In this document: positions 35,199 to 43,837 of the stretch, piece by piece | Layout of the letters: the number at the start of each line of letters is the position of its first letter | Position numbering within the stretch: position 1 is the stretch's first letter | Assembly (NCBI GenBank): GCA_017549125.1 | Contig: JAFYVL010000050.1 | Coordinates: 43,832-107,831, forward strand | DNA: 64,000 bases | Direction of reading: 5' to 3' | Origin: Oscillospiraceae bacterium | Lineage (GTDB): Bacteria > Bacillota > Clostridia > Oscillospirales > Oscillospiraceae | Program-made: the position numbers and the translations under genes | Notes under the pieces: model-generated | Told to the model about the DNA's origin: nothing | What the model saw: the letters and a program-made list of their open reading frames with translations, nothing else | The model's database searches: none

Positions 35199-38100
35199 TT
35201 AAGGATCCTCCCTGTCAGAACCTGTTTCCGGCAAAATCAGCTGACCGGTTCCGTCGCCGTCAATATCCAGATTCTCCATGGGAATAAAGAACTGCACCTT
35301 GCCGCCGGTCATATAGATGTCGCCACCTAAGCCGGGGTTGGGATCATCTGCGGTGGTCTTGCCGCCGGAAATGATGCCTCCGTACACATTCAATGTACCC
35401 TTGTTCACATAGATATTGCCGCCACGGTTTCGATCGGTGCTGGTATCATTGGTCTTAACGCTGCCGCCTTCCACCAAGCCTCCGTACAGGTTCATGGTCG
35501 CCGCCGCTGTACCAATGAGGATGTTACCGCCCTTGTTGGCAGTACCACCGCTGATCGAACCGCCATACATATTGAACACACCGGGATTATTACCGGAGTT
35601 GCCCACCTGGATCACACCTGCATTTGCAGTATAGTTGTTATCGGTCATTACCAGATCGCCGCCATACAGATTCAATTCTGTGCCCACCTTGGAATCCGCG
35701 GTACTGGTCAGCATGAAGATCATACCGGGTGCTTTGGGGGACTTGGCTGTGATCTTACCGCCGCCGGCGCAATCACAGATGGTCAGCTTGCCAGACAGAC
35801 GGATGGCCGAGTTACCGGTTGCGGTAGAAGTCAAGGTATGACCGTTCAAGCACAAGGTCACATCCGTTCCCTTCAAAATCTCAATAACATACTTGGTAGA
35901 CACATTCTCGGTCAGGTAGTAATGTCCTGTAGGCTGTGCAAAATTCACACGGCCGGAGGTGGAAGCCGCCACAAAGATCTCACCGATCTCAAAGCTTTCC
36001 TTGGAAAGGGGTGTCCATTCCTCCACATCCACGCAGTTTGCGCTGTGAGCCTGCTGGGCTGTGCCGGTCAAATTGCCGCCGCAGACACAGTGGTGATGCC
36101 ATGCGTTCAGATACAGGGTATTGTCCACATTTTCCACACGGGCATTCTGGCTGTCATAAGCATGGAACACCGCGCCTTGCTGGGCATCGGTAACCACAGT
36201 AAACGCGCCATTGGTCTGCGCCATGGAAATGCCCACAGAAGCCGCCACATCCATAGTCTGGGTGGTGATCTGCTTGCCGGCCTCCAGATAGATCTCATCG
36301 ATCACCGGGCTGCCGCCCAGGGTCATGTAAATATGCTCCGCAGTACCCACCCTCACACCGGAAGCATGAGGTGCGCTGCCGCCGCTGATGGTGCCGCCGG
36401 TGACGGTCATGTTCACCGTACCTGCATTGGCATCCAGACGGACAGAGCCGCTGTCAACACCAGCCACACCACCGGAAACGGTGCCGCCGGTCATGATGAT
36501 ATTGGCGATGGCATCCTCCAAATTAGCAAAAGCATTGATGTTGCCGCCCTTATTGGTGGCAGTACCGTTTTCCATAACCGCCTGGTCCTGGATCTGCAAT
36601 GTGCCGTACACCACCGCATTACCGCCGTTGGTGGCATTGCCGCAGCTGATCAGCGCATTGCCGCCCAGGGTAAAGCTTGCCGCGCCGCCAACACGCAGGT
36701 TGCCGCCCTCCTTGGCCTGACCGTTCAGTAAGCTGCCGCCGGTCATGGTAAAGCTGCCTGCTGTAATATTCACGCTGCCGCCGTTTCCGGTGGTGGTGCA
36801 TCCGGTGACCGTACCACCGGTCATATAGGCTGTGCCGTTGCCGATGCAAATGCCTGCACCCACATCGGTGCTATGGCAGTTTTCAATCAAGCCGTTTTCC
36901 ATACGGAATACCGCATTGGCAGATTGCAGATGGACACCGGCGCCGGTGGCAGCCTTACAATCCAGGATCTTACCGCCGTACATATTAAATACGCCTACAT
37001 TTCGCACCGCAACTGCGCCGCCGGAATCGGTAGCTGTGCCGCCGGACAGGATGCCGTCGTACAGGTTAAATACCGCCGAGTAACCAGAATCCGACTTGTT
37101 GGCCACATAGACCAGACCTGCTGCGGTGGTCGTTCCCACATGGATAAAGTTGCCGCCGTAAATATTCAGCTCTGCGTTCTGCTCTTCGTTATACAGATAA
37201 GCCAGACCGCCATAAACCTTGACGATATTACCCTCTGCATCCACAGAATTGGAGTAGTTGCTGATGATTCTGCCTGCATAGACACCGTCGTGCTTGTGGT
37301 CGCAGATAGTCAGCTTGCCGTAAATGCTGAACACACGATCCTCGCTGGTGATGGTATGTCCATTCAGGCACAGGGTGATCTCCTGATCCGCGCCAATGGT
37401 GATTCGCTTGGGCAGAGTCAGATCCTTGGTCAGGACATAATGACCGTTCTCCGTAAAGCCTGCATTGGGGTTATAGGCATACCAGACGGTATTGGCACTA
37501 CCCTGCTGGCAGGTGTGATCCACCACGACCGGCTTACGGGAGGTAATATACACATAATTGGTCTTGCCACTTTCCTCTGCCAGACAATGGATCTTATCAC
37601 CCAGACGAAGCTTGGTGTACTCGCCACGGTAGGAATCGTACATCTTGCTTACGTTAATGAACTGGGCATCGGCTGCCAGAGTAATGGTCTTGGTTTCCCC
37701 GGTGCTTTCCTTATAGGTAGTCACCTGGTTGCCGCTGATCTTGGTGACGATCACATAGCTGACCGTAACACCGCCCTTGCACTCCTCTGCTTCCTTGCCA
37801 TGAACCGCCTTGGTGATCAAGCCGTTCTTATCCAGCTGCAATGCCACCACATTGGCCACCTGGGAGTCGATGGCATTGGCCACCGCCAGACTCTTGGTCT
37901 GCAGGGTCACCACGATTCCCTTATGGGCCAGACGGAAGCTATAGAGACCATTGGCCTCCGGAACACGAGTGGTACACTTGTTCTCGTCGTCCCACTTGCG
38001 ATCCAGGTTGTAGTAGACACCGCCATCAAAATAGCGGTCTGTGATATACACATAATTGGTGTTCTTATCCTGGTCTGCCAGGCAATGGATCTTATCGCCC

Positions 38101-40133
38101 TTACGCAGCTTGGTGTATTCACCCTGGTGATCATCATACAGGGCGCTCACATCCATAAACTTGGCATCCTTTGCCAGGTAAATGGTCTTTTTCTCTCCGG
38201 TGCTGGGCTTAAGGGTATCCACCTGATTGCCGCGGATGGCGGTCACCAGCACATAGCTGACGGTGACGCTGCCCTTACATTCCTCGGTTTCCTTGGCATG
38301 GACCGCCTTGGTGCAGTAGCCGTTCTTGTCTACCACCAAGCCCAGAACCTTTGCCACCTGGGAATCGATGTCGTTTGCCACCTGCTTGCTGCGGGTCTTG
38401 ATGGTCACCTGCTTGCCCTCATGGGCCATGCGGAACACATAATCTCCGTTGGCATCGGGCACTCTGGTGGTTTCTTCCTTGGAATCGCTCCACTTGCGTT
38501 CCAGATTATAGTAAACACCCGCCTTCAGATAACGGTTTACCACATAGATGGCGCGGATCTGTCCGTGCATATCATTTTGGGCATAGATCTGGTCGCCCAC
38601 CTGCACGGTAGAGACCTCGCCCTGATAATGACTTACCATTTTAGAGGTATTATAGACCTGTACATCCTTGGAGATGGTACCGGTCAGCACCTTGGTTTCT
38701 CCGCCAGCGGTCTTGGTAAAGCTGACGGTGATCTGATCGCCCTCGATCTTATCCACATAGTACCAGGAGCAGAAATGGCTGCCGCCGTACACATAGTTGG
38801 AGGGGATCACATCCAGAATTTCCTTATCCTCGCCCAGCTTCACACCACGGAAGCGGGAGGTATCCAGCATATTGACCTTGTCCAGATCCTTCGTCCAGCC
38901 GGTGAACACCACACCGTCGCATGCCAGCTTGATATGATAGACACCGTTGGCATCCGGCTTACGCTCGGTTTCCGTTGCGCCGGATTTGTAGTCAAAGTTC
39001 CAGCAGAAGCCATACTCATCCACGCAAACACGGCTGGTAATAAACACATAGCACACCTTACCTCTGCCGTCGGTCAGGGCATGGATCTGGTCACCGTAGC
39101 GAAGGTCTGTATACTCACCACGCACACCGGCGCTGGTGGTATTGATGATCTTGCAATCCTCGCTGAGCAGGGCGGAATATTCCGTTCCCACGCCGGTGCC
39201 GGTCAGCTTCTTGGTATAGAGCATATTGCCGCTGACCTGCATCACACGGGAGTAGCTGGCAAACACACGGCCTTCTGTCACCTTGGTGGCATGGACCGCC
39301 TCGATCACATAGCCGTTTTCATCGAAGGTCAAGCCCATACAGGGGGCATTGAAGCTGTCCATCTGGCTGGCAACCTCATAGTCACGGGTCTGCACCGTAA
39401 CCTGCTGTCCGTTGCACAGCATCTCATAGGTATAGAATCCGGCTACATCCGGTTCACGGGTGGTGTGTCTGACCACAGAATCGTACTTGCGGCTGACGCT
39501 CCAATACAGGTCACCGGGCTGTGCATAGGGATAGACAAACACAGCCAGAATCGAGCCGTCCTTGCCTGCAACCACGGTGATCTGGTCCTGTTCCTTAATC
39601 ACACCGGGGATACCGCAGGTAATGCCCTCCGTTCCCACATCGTAGACAGGGGTTTCTGCGGTCAGCTCAAAGGTAACATCATAACCGCCCAGCGTCACAG
39701 AGGAGTTACAGGTCACTTGGTTGTCTGTAATTTCTGTAACGAAGAATTTATTTGCCAGGATGCCGCCGGTAAACTCCGAGGCGCGCAAATAATCCACCGC
39801 CACACCGTTTTTATCAAACTCCAGACCAACCACATCCAGCATATCGATGGCGGTTGCCAATTCGTAGTTAGCCACAGGAACGCGTTCCTGTATGCCGTCT
39901 ACGGAAAAGATCATATACACATAGCCATCGTCGCTGACATAGCGGATATTGGTGCCGTTTCGGAAGCTTTTGCCTTCCACATTCCAATACAGGCGGCTCT
40001 CCCGGAGCGGTTCTTCCTGGGGATCCGACCCACTTAGAAAGAAGACACATGCCGCAGCTGCCACCAACAGGCAAGCAGCCAGCACTATGACCAGCCATTT
40101 CGATATGGGCTTCTTTTCTTTATTTTCCTTCAT
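35199..40133 (-). CDS. Membrane-anchored 'YWN'-repeat and beta-helix surface protein, 1644 residues
   Basis: Same plan as the 1847-residue protein. Membrane segment at ~13-35, then five ~165-residue modules (about 40-880) starting LYWNVEG, LYWSVSRKYDS, FCWNFDYKS, VYYNLERKWSD and VYYNLDRKWDD; the last two are closest to each other, pointing to recent duplication. Then HTCQQGSANTVWYAY, YVLTKDLTL, LCLNGHTI and a long beta-helix (~885-1350), a second head HHHCVCGGNLTG...HSANC (~1375) and another beta-helix. The end has LPETGSDREDP but no membrane tail. 14 bases after the ceramidase-like gene and one base before GH43. RBS AAAGGAG. No catalytic residues recognised; probably a glycan-binding surface scaffold. 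Confidence 0.85.
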   Translation of the reverse strand: MKENKEKKPISKWLVIVLAACLLVAAAACVFFLSGSDPQEEPLRESRLYWNVEGKSFRNGTNIRYVSDDGYVYMIFSVDGIQERVPVANYELATAIDMLDVVGLEFDKNGVAVDYLRASEFTGGILANKFFVTEITDNQVTCNSSVTLGGYDVTFELTAETPVYDVGTEGITCGIPGVIKEQDQITVVAGKDGSILAVFVYPYAQPGDLYWSVSRKYDSVVRHTTREPDVAGFYTYEMLCNGQQVTVQTRDYEVASQMDSFNAPCMGLTFDENGYVIEAVHATKVTEGRVFASYSRVMQVSGNMLYTKKLTGTGVGTEYSALLSEDCKIINTTSAGVRGEYTDLRYGDQIHALTDGRGKVCYVFITSRVCVDEYGFCWNFDYKSGATETERKPDANGVYHIKLACDGVVFTGWTKDLDKVNMLDTSRFRGVKLGEDKEILDVIPSNYVYGGSHFCSWYYVDKIEGDQITVSFTKTAGGETKVLTGTISKDVQVYNTSKMVSHYQGEVSTVQVGDQIYAQNDMHGQIRAIYVVNRYLKAGVYYNLERKWSDSKEETTRVPDANGDYVFRMAHEGKQVTIKTRSKQVANDIDSQVAKVLGLVVDKNGYCTKAVHAKETEECKGSVTVSYVLVTAIRGNQVDTLKPSTGEKKTIYLAKDAKFMDVSALYDDHQGEYTKLRKGDKIHCLADQDKNTNYVYITDRYFDGGVYYNLDRKWDDENKCTTRVPEANGLYSFRLAHKGIVVTLQTKSLAVANAIDSQVANVVALQLDKNGLITKAVHGKEAEECKGGVTVSYVIVTKISGNQVTTYKESTGETKTITLAADAQFINVSKMYDSYRGEYTKLRLGDKIHCLAEESGKTNYVYITSRKPVVVDHTCQQGSANTVWYAYNPNAGFTENGHYVLTKDLTLPKRITIGADQEITLCLNGHTITSEDRVFSIYGKLTICDHKHDGVYAGRIISNYSNSVDAEGNIVKVYGGLAYLYNEEQNAELNIYGGNFIHVGTTTAAGLVYVANKSDSGYSAVFNLYDGILSGGTATDSGGAVAVRNVGVFNMYGGKILDCKAATGAGVHLQSANAVFRMENGLIENCHSTDVGAGICIGNGTAYMTGGTVTGCTTTGNGGSVNITAGSFTMTGGSLLNGQAKEGGNLRVGGAASFTLGGNALISCGNATNGGNAVVYGTLQIQDQAVMENGTATNKGGNINAFANLEDAIANIIMTGGTVSGGVAGVDSGSVRLDANAGTVNMTVTGGTISGGSAPHASGVRVGTAEHIYMTLGGSPVIDEIYLEAGKQITTQTMDVAASVGISMAQTNGAFTVVTDAQQGAVFHAYDSQNARVENVDNTLYLNAWHHHCVCGGNLTGTAQQAHSANCVDVEEWTPLSKESFEIGEIFVAASTSGRVNFAQPTGHYYLTENVSTKYVIEILKGTDVTLCLNGHTLTSTATGNSAIRLSGKLTICDCAGGGKITAKSPKAPGMIFMLTSTADSKVGTELNLYGGDLVMTDNNYTANAGVIQVGNSGNNPGVFNMYGGSISGGTANKGGNILIGTAAATMNLYGGLVEGGSVKTNDTSTDRNRGGNIYVNKGTLNVYGGIISGGKTTADDPNPGLGGDIYMTGGKVQFFIPMENLDIDGDGTGQLILPETGSDREDP

Positions 40134-40147
40134 GGCCGCTCCTTTCC

Positions 40148-41608
40148 TTATTGGGTCATTTCATTGAGCATATCCAGGAAGCATTGCTGAATAACTTCTG
40201 CAGTGCCCGACTCAAAATAACTGATATCTGTCTCATAGCAGGTATATTCCCAAGCCTGCGCAGAGGGGATATAGCCAAAGTGTCCGTTGGTATATCCCAG
40301 GGTCAAGGTATAGTCCACCGGAGAGTTTTCCTCCAGCCATACTGCATTGGTATCAAACAGCTCCGCAGGGGCTGTTACCAGACATACCTGATCGCCCAGC
40401 AAAATAGCATTCAGCTCCAGATCCATGGTCTTTTCACGGTTGTAGTTGCTGATAATGGCATTGGCATGATACTGGCTTCGGATACCGTACTCCAGAGCGC
40501 CCTCATTATTATAGATGCCTGTGGCGGTATACTGGGCAATGATCTCTTTTGCCTGGAAATAGTGGCTGTCCTCATTGTGATTGACCGGTGCGCTGTACAG
40601 GGTCTGCTTGGTGGCAATGGTATCTGCCTTCACCTGTTCCAGCTCACCCTGCAGCAGAGGGATAGCATATTGGGCCAGCATTGCGCCGTATTGGGCATGA
40701 TCTGTGGTACGGTTCTCCGCATTGATTCGGCTCTTTTCGTTGATATTACCGGATGCGCCGTTGAAATAGATCACCTTGGCGCCGGTCTGGTACTGCACCG
40801 CATCCCGGAAGGCGCCTACCCAGTCCGCAGAAATATCATACAGGCTGCTGCCGCCGGTCAGGTGGGGATGGGCTCTCCAGTTCACCAGGGCAATAGGCTC
40901 TGCATTCAACCGTTCAAAACGGAGCATATACATGGTAGCGTCCGCCTGTCCTGCCTGCTTGGTGGTATCGTCGAACACCCATGTACCGAAGTTATCACCA
41001 AAATACTGGGTATTGCCCTGTTCGTCCACATAGGTATAGTGACGCACAAAGTTCAGACCTTCCACCTCGGTAGTGCCCACAAACATGTTGGCAGGCTTGC
41101 GGTCGATCATAGCTGCCCGGGCAGCGGCAGTTGCCTGCTCCACCACATAGGTGCTGTAGGCTGCTGCGCTTTCCACCTTCTGGTTGGTCATCTCCGGTGC
41201 AGAATGGCTATGGGTCGCACCGATATAAATGCGGCTCACATCCACACCGGTTGCCTCTGCAATGCTCTGTCTGGCCAGTTCCTGCACCTGGGTATAGGAA
41301 CGCGTGCCGTCCCAGTTCATAAGCAGCACGGTGTTACCCTGTGCATCGGTCAATGCCAGCGCATCCACATACAGCGGATCCAGCACATTGCGGCTGATTC
41401 GCTTTTCTGTGTTGCCGTAACCAGCCAGAGGCACCGGTGCTTCCGGTGTAATATCCGCTCTGGCAAAGCCTGCGTACAGATCATAGCCCTGTAAAGACGG
41501 CAATGCCGGGATCTTCTGGGTTTCCTGTTTTTTGTCCGGAGCCGCTTGCTCTGTGCAGCCGCACAGCAGCAACAGCACCGTCAGTAAAATACATATCATT
41601 CTCTTCAT
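40148..41608 (-). CDS. Neutral/alkaline ceramidase-like lipoprotein (PF04734-type), copy 2
   Basis: 486 residues. Lipoprotein signal MKRMICILLTVLLLLCGC (Cys18). Same family as the protein at 16186: FARADITPEAPVPLAGYG, IGATHSHSAPE (H133, H135), NWRAHPHLTGG and FNGASGNINEKS line up with it, and lengths are equal. The conserved His residues and the GASGN Ser suggest a working metal-dependent amidase-type enzyme on the outer membrane face. Both copies directly precede a YWN-repeat giant protein, which argues that enzyme and giant protein work as a pair. Only 5 bases after GH2. Ceramidase activity itself is unproven for such forms. Confidence 0.82.
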   Translation of the reverse strand: MKRMICILLTVLLLLCGCTEQAAPDKKQETQKIPALPSLQGYDLYAGFARADITPEAPVPLAGYGNTEKRISRNVLDPLYVDALALTDAQGNTVLLMNWDGTRSYTQVQELARQSIAEATGVDVSRIYIGATHSHSAPEMTNQKVESAAAYSTYVVEQATAAARAAMIDRKPANMFVGTTEVEGLNFVRHYTYVDEQGNTQYFGDNFGTWVFDDTTKQAGQADATMYMLRFERLNAEPIALVNWRAHPHLTGGSSLYDISADWVGAFRDAVQYQTGAKVIYFNGASGNINEKSRINAENRTTDHAQYGAMLAQYAIPLLQGELEQVKADTIATKQTLYSAPVNHNEDSHYFQAKEIIAQYTATGIYNNEGALEYGIRSQYHANAIISNYNREKTMDLELNAILLGDQVCLVTAPAELFDTNAVWLEENSPVDYTLTLGYTNGHFGYIPSAQAWEYTCYETDISYFESGTAEVIQQCFLDMLNEMTQ

Positions 41609-41613
41609 TTTAC

Positions 41614-43833
41614 TTACCTCTTAATACGCTTGAGCATCTTATCTAACGCCTGCAGTTCTTCTGCTGTCATATACTTTTTGATGGTAGCCAGCCTGTCAAA
41701 ATATCGGTCGCCCCACATAGCCTGCCAGTTGGCCAGCCGGGAAACGATCGCCAGACGATCCTCCGGCTTTAAGCGATGATTGCCCATGATCCAGCCGCGA
41801 ATGATCCGGTAGCAGGTTTCGTTGCCCAACAGTTCACCCACAGGGACTCCCAGGCTGAAGCCGTTTTTGACCTCCGGCGCATTGTCGTCATTCTCTGCAA
41901 ACCAGTTGCCTGCGGTTAATGCCTCGATCACTTCCGGAAGATCGTAGCTTTCGTCATGGTTGTCCACCGCTTCAAAAACAGCCTGATCCTCAGCCTTGGC
42001 GGTTTTTACGGTGATCCGGTTCTCCCCTGCTGTCATGGCTACATTGGCAAATACCACCTTATGATCCACAGGGGTCTGGGTTTGTACAAACACACCGTTT
42101 ACATACAACGACACTTCCGCCTCGTTGGTAAATACCGTAATATTCCGTTCCTTGGGGCTGCGGCGCACAAACCGCTTAGAGCAAATATGTACCATGGGTT
42201 CTTTGCTCCACCAGGCCCGGTACACATAGAAGGTATCCTTTTTGATCTGCCGATCAAAGGTCACCAGACCCTTGCAGTTCAGACCCTGGACGCCGCCTTC
42301 ATTTCTGGCATCTGCCGCAAAGTCGAACATATTCCACACATGGGTTGCCCACAGATAGGGTCTTTGGGCAAAGGTTTTCAGCATTTCCTGGTGATAAAAT
42401 ACGGCATATTCTTCCGTATAGTCATGGTTAAAAGGCTCGGCGCTATGCCAATGGGGCATATGATCCGCACCGTACTCAGAAATGCCATATGCCAGATCCG
42501 GATTGGCGGCATGGAAATCATCGAAACGAGGACCGTTATCCTCCACCGTATCTGTGTACCAGCCTAAATAATAGTTGTAGCTGACCACATCGGTAATGCG
42601 GTTATGCTCCGATCCTGCAGGCACAGTTCCCAGGTTTGCCAGGGTGGTCAAACGGCTGGGGTCCATTTTCTTACACAGCGCATTCAGATCGCTCAAATTC
42701 CGGTACAGCTCCTCGCTGAAGCCACCGATGGTCAGCTCATTACCGATGCCCCAGAAGCAAATGGAGGGGTGGTTATAATTTTGTGCGATCAGCTCCCGCA
42801 TCTGGCTGATGGTGTTATCGCAGGCTTCCTTGCCGGGCAAGTGCTGGCTGATATAGGGAATCTCCGCCCAAACCACCATACCGGCATCATCACAAAGGTC
42901 ATAGAATTTCTGATCATGCTGATAATGGGCAAGGCGAATGGTATTTGCGCCCACCTGCCGGATCAGGACCATATCTTCTTCATGGTCCTGTAGGCTCAGC
43001 GCCCAGCCCTTGTCCTTACGGTCCTGGTGGCGGCATACACCACGCAAAGGCACAGAGTTTCCATTCAAATAGAAGCCTGTTTTGGGATCTACATGGAAAG
43101 AGCGAAAACCGAACCGGATGGACACCTGATCCTGCACCTCGCCATCCAGCAGCAAAGCCGCGCAGACATGGTAGCAATAGGGATCTGCCACACCCTGCCA
43201 CAGACGGGGCTGGGGCACGGTGACATACAGGCTGTTATGGGGCTGGGCCTCCACCTGCTCCTGGGCAACCACATTACCATCAGCGTCCATAATTTCCACC
43301 TGGACGTTCATAAATTCGCTGTTGACGCTAAAAATATCCAAGCGAACCCGTCCCTGGGCATAAGGTGTCGCAAAAATGCCCTGTGTGCCGTCCTTCATCA
43401 GATCGAAATGGGATTGTTCTGTCTCAATAAAGACAACATCCCGGTATAATCCACCAAAGAAGGTAAAATCTGCCCGCTGGGGATAGATATGGGAAATGCT
43501 GTTATCCACTTCCACCTGCAGCATATTGTCACAGGGTTGCATGACCTGGGTCAGCTCAAAACGGAAGGTAGAAAAGCCGCCCTCATGGCTGCCCAGCTTC
43601 TTGCCGTTGCACCAGACCGTAGCCATGTGATTTGCGCCCTGCAGTTCAATATACTGTCGTTTTCCCGGTGTGGGATCGGGCAGCGGGATCTGGTAAGTCC
43701 CCTTGCCCCGGTAATAGTCACCGCCGCCATCCTGTCCGTCAAAGGCATTCCAGGTATGGGGCAGCTGCACCGGTGCAAAAGGTTCTCCGACTTTTGCAAA
43801 GCTTGCCTGTTTCAGTAGGGTTTGATTTCTCAT
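41614..43833 (-). CDS. GH2 family glycosidase (beta-galactosidase/beta-glucuronidase type)
   Basis: 739 residues from the ATG at 43831-43833 (GGAG 7 bases upstream, stop of the previous gene just before). Order: sugar-binding jelly roll (1-140), Ig-like domain (~150-245), TIM barrel (~250-560) with acid/base E366 in WGIGNELTIGG and nucleophile E453 in YGISEYGADH, further Ig-like domain, and an unusual C-terminal tail (~650-739) with NWFAEN, FSLGVPVGELLG and helical repeats. No signal peptide. LRGVCRHQDR is the common GH2 loop. Family activities include beta-galactosidase, beta-glucuronidase and beta-mannosidase; not decidable. Second gene of operon 2. A scrap with a similar tail lies at 25472. 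Confidence 0.92.
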   Translation of the reverse strand: MRNQTLLKQASFAKVGEPFAPVQLPHTWNAFDGQDGGGDYYRGKGTYQIPLPDPTPGKRQYIELQGANHMATVWCNGKKLGSHEGGFSTFRFELTQVMQPCDNMLQVEVDNSISHIYPQRADFTFFGGLYRDVVFIETEQSHFDLMKDGTQGIFATPYAQGRVRLDIFSVNSEFMNVQVEIMDADGNVVAQEQVEAQPHNSLYVTVPQPRLWQGVADPYCYHVCAALLLDGEVQDQVSIRFGFRSFHVDPKTGFYLNGNSVPLRGVCRHQDRKDKGWALSLQDHEEDMVLIRQVGANTIRLAHYQHDQKFYDLCDDAGMVVWAEIPYISQHLPGKEACDNTISQMRELIAQNYNHPSICFWGIGNELTIGGFSEELYRNLSDLNALCKKMDPSRLTTLANLGTVPAGSEHNRITDVVSYNYYLGWYTDTVEDNGPRFDDFHAANPDLAYGISEYGADHMPHWHSAEPFNHDYTEEYAVFYHQEMLKTFAQRPYLWATHVWNMFDFAADARNEGGVQGLNCKGLVTFDRQIKKDTFYVYRAWWSKEPMVHICSKRFVRRSPKERNITVFTNEAEVSLYVNGVFVQTQTPVDHKVVFANVAMTAGENRITVKTAKAEDQAVFEAVDNHDESYDLPEVIEALTAGNWFAENDDNAPEVKNGFSLGVPVGELLGNETCYRIIRGWIMGNHRLKPEDRLAIVSRLANWQAMWGDRYFDRLATIKKYMTAEELQALDKMLKRIKR

Positions 43834-43837
43834 TGAA

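Noticed and set aside
35199-35240. LPETG near the C-terminus of the 1644-residue protein (LPETGSDREDP)
   Set aside because: No hydrophobic segment or basic tail follows, and the protein already has an N-terminal membrane anchor. Not a sortase signal.
5791-40037. Very long open frames antisense to the giant genes (for example 5791-8745, 29460-34271 and 36873-40037, the longest about 1600 codons)
   Set aside because: They exactly shadow the repeat proteins, lack ribosome sites and have odd composition (His/Gln/Ile-rich, low complexity). Repetitive Gly/Asn/Thr codons on the coding strand keep the opposite frame free of stops.
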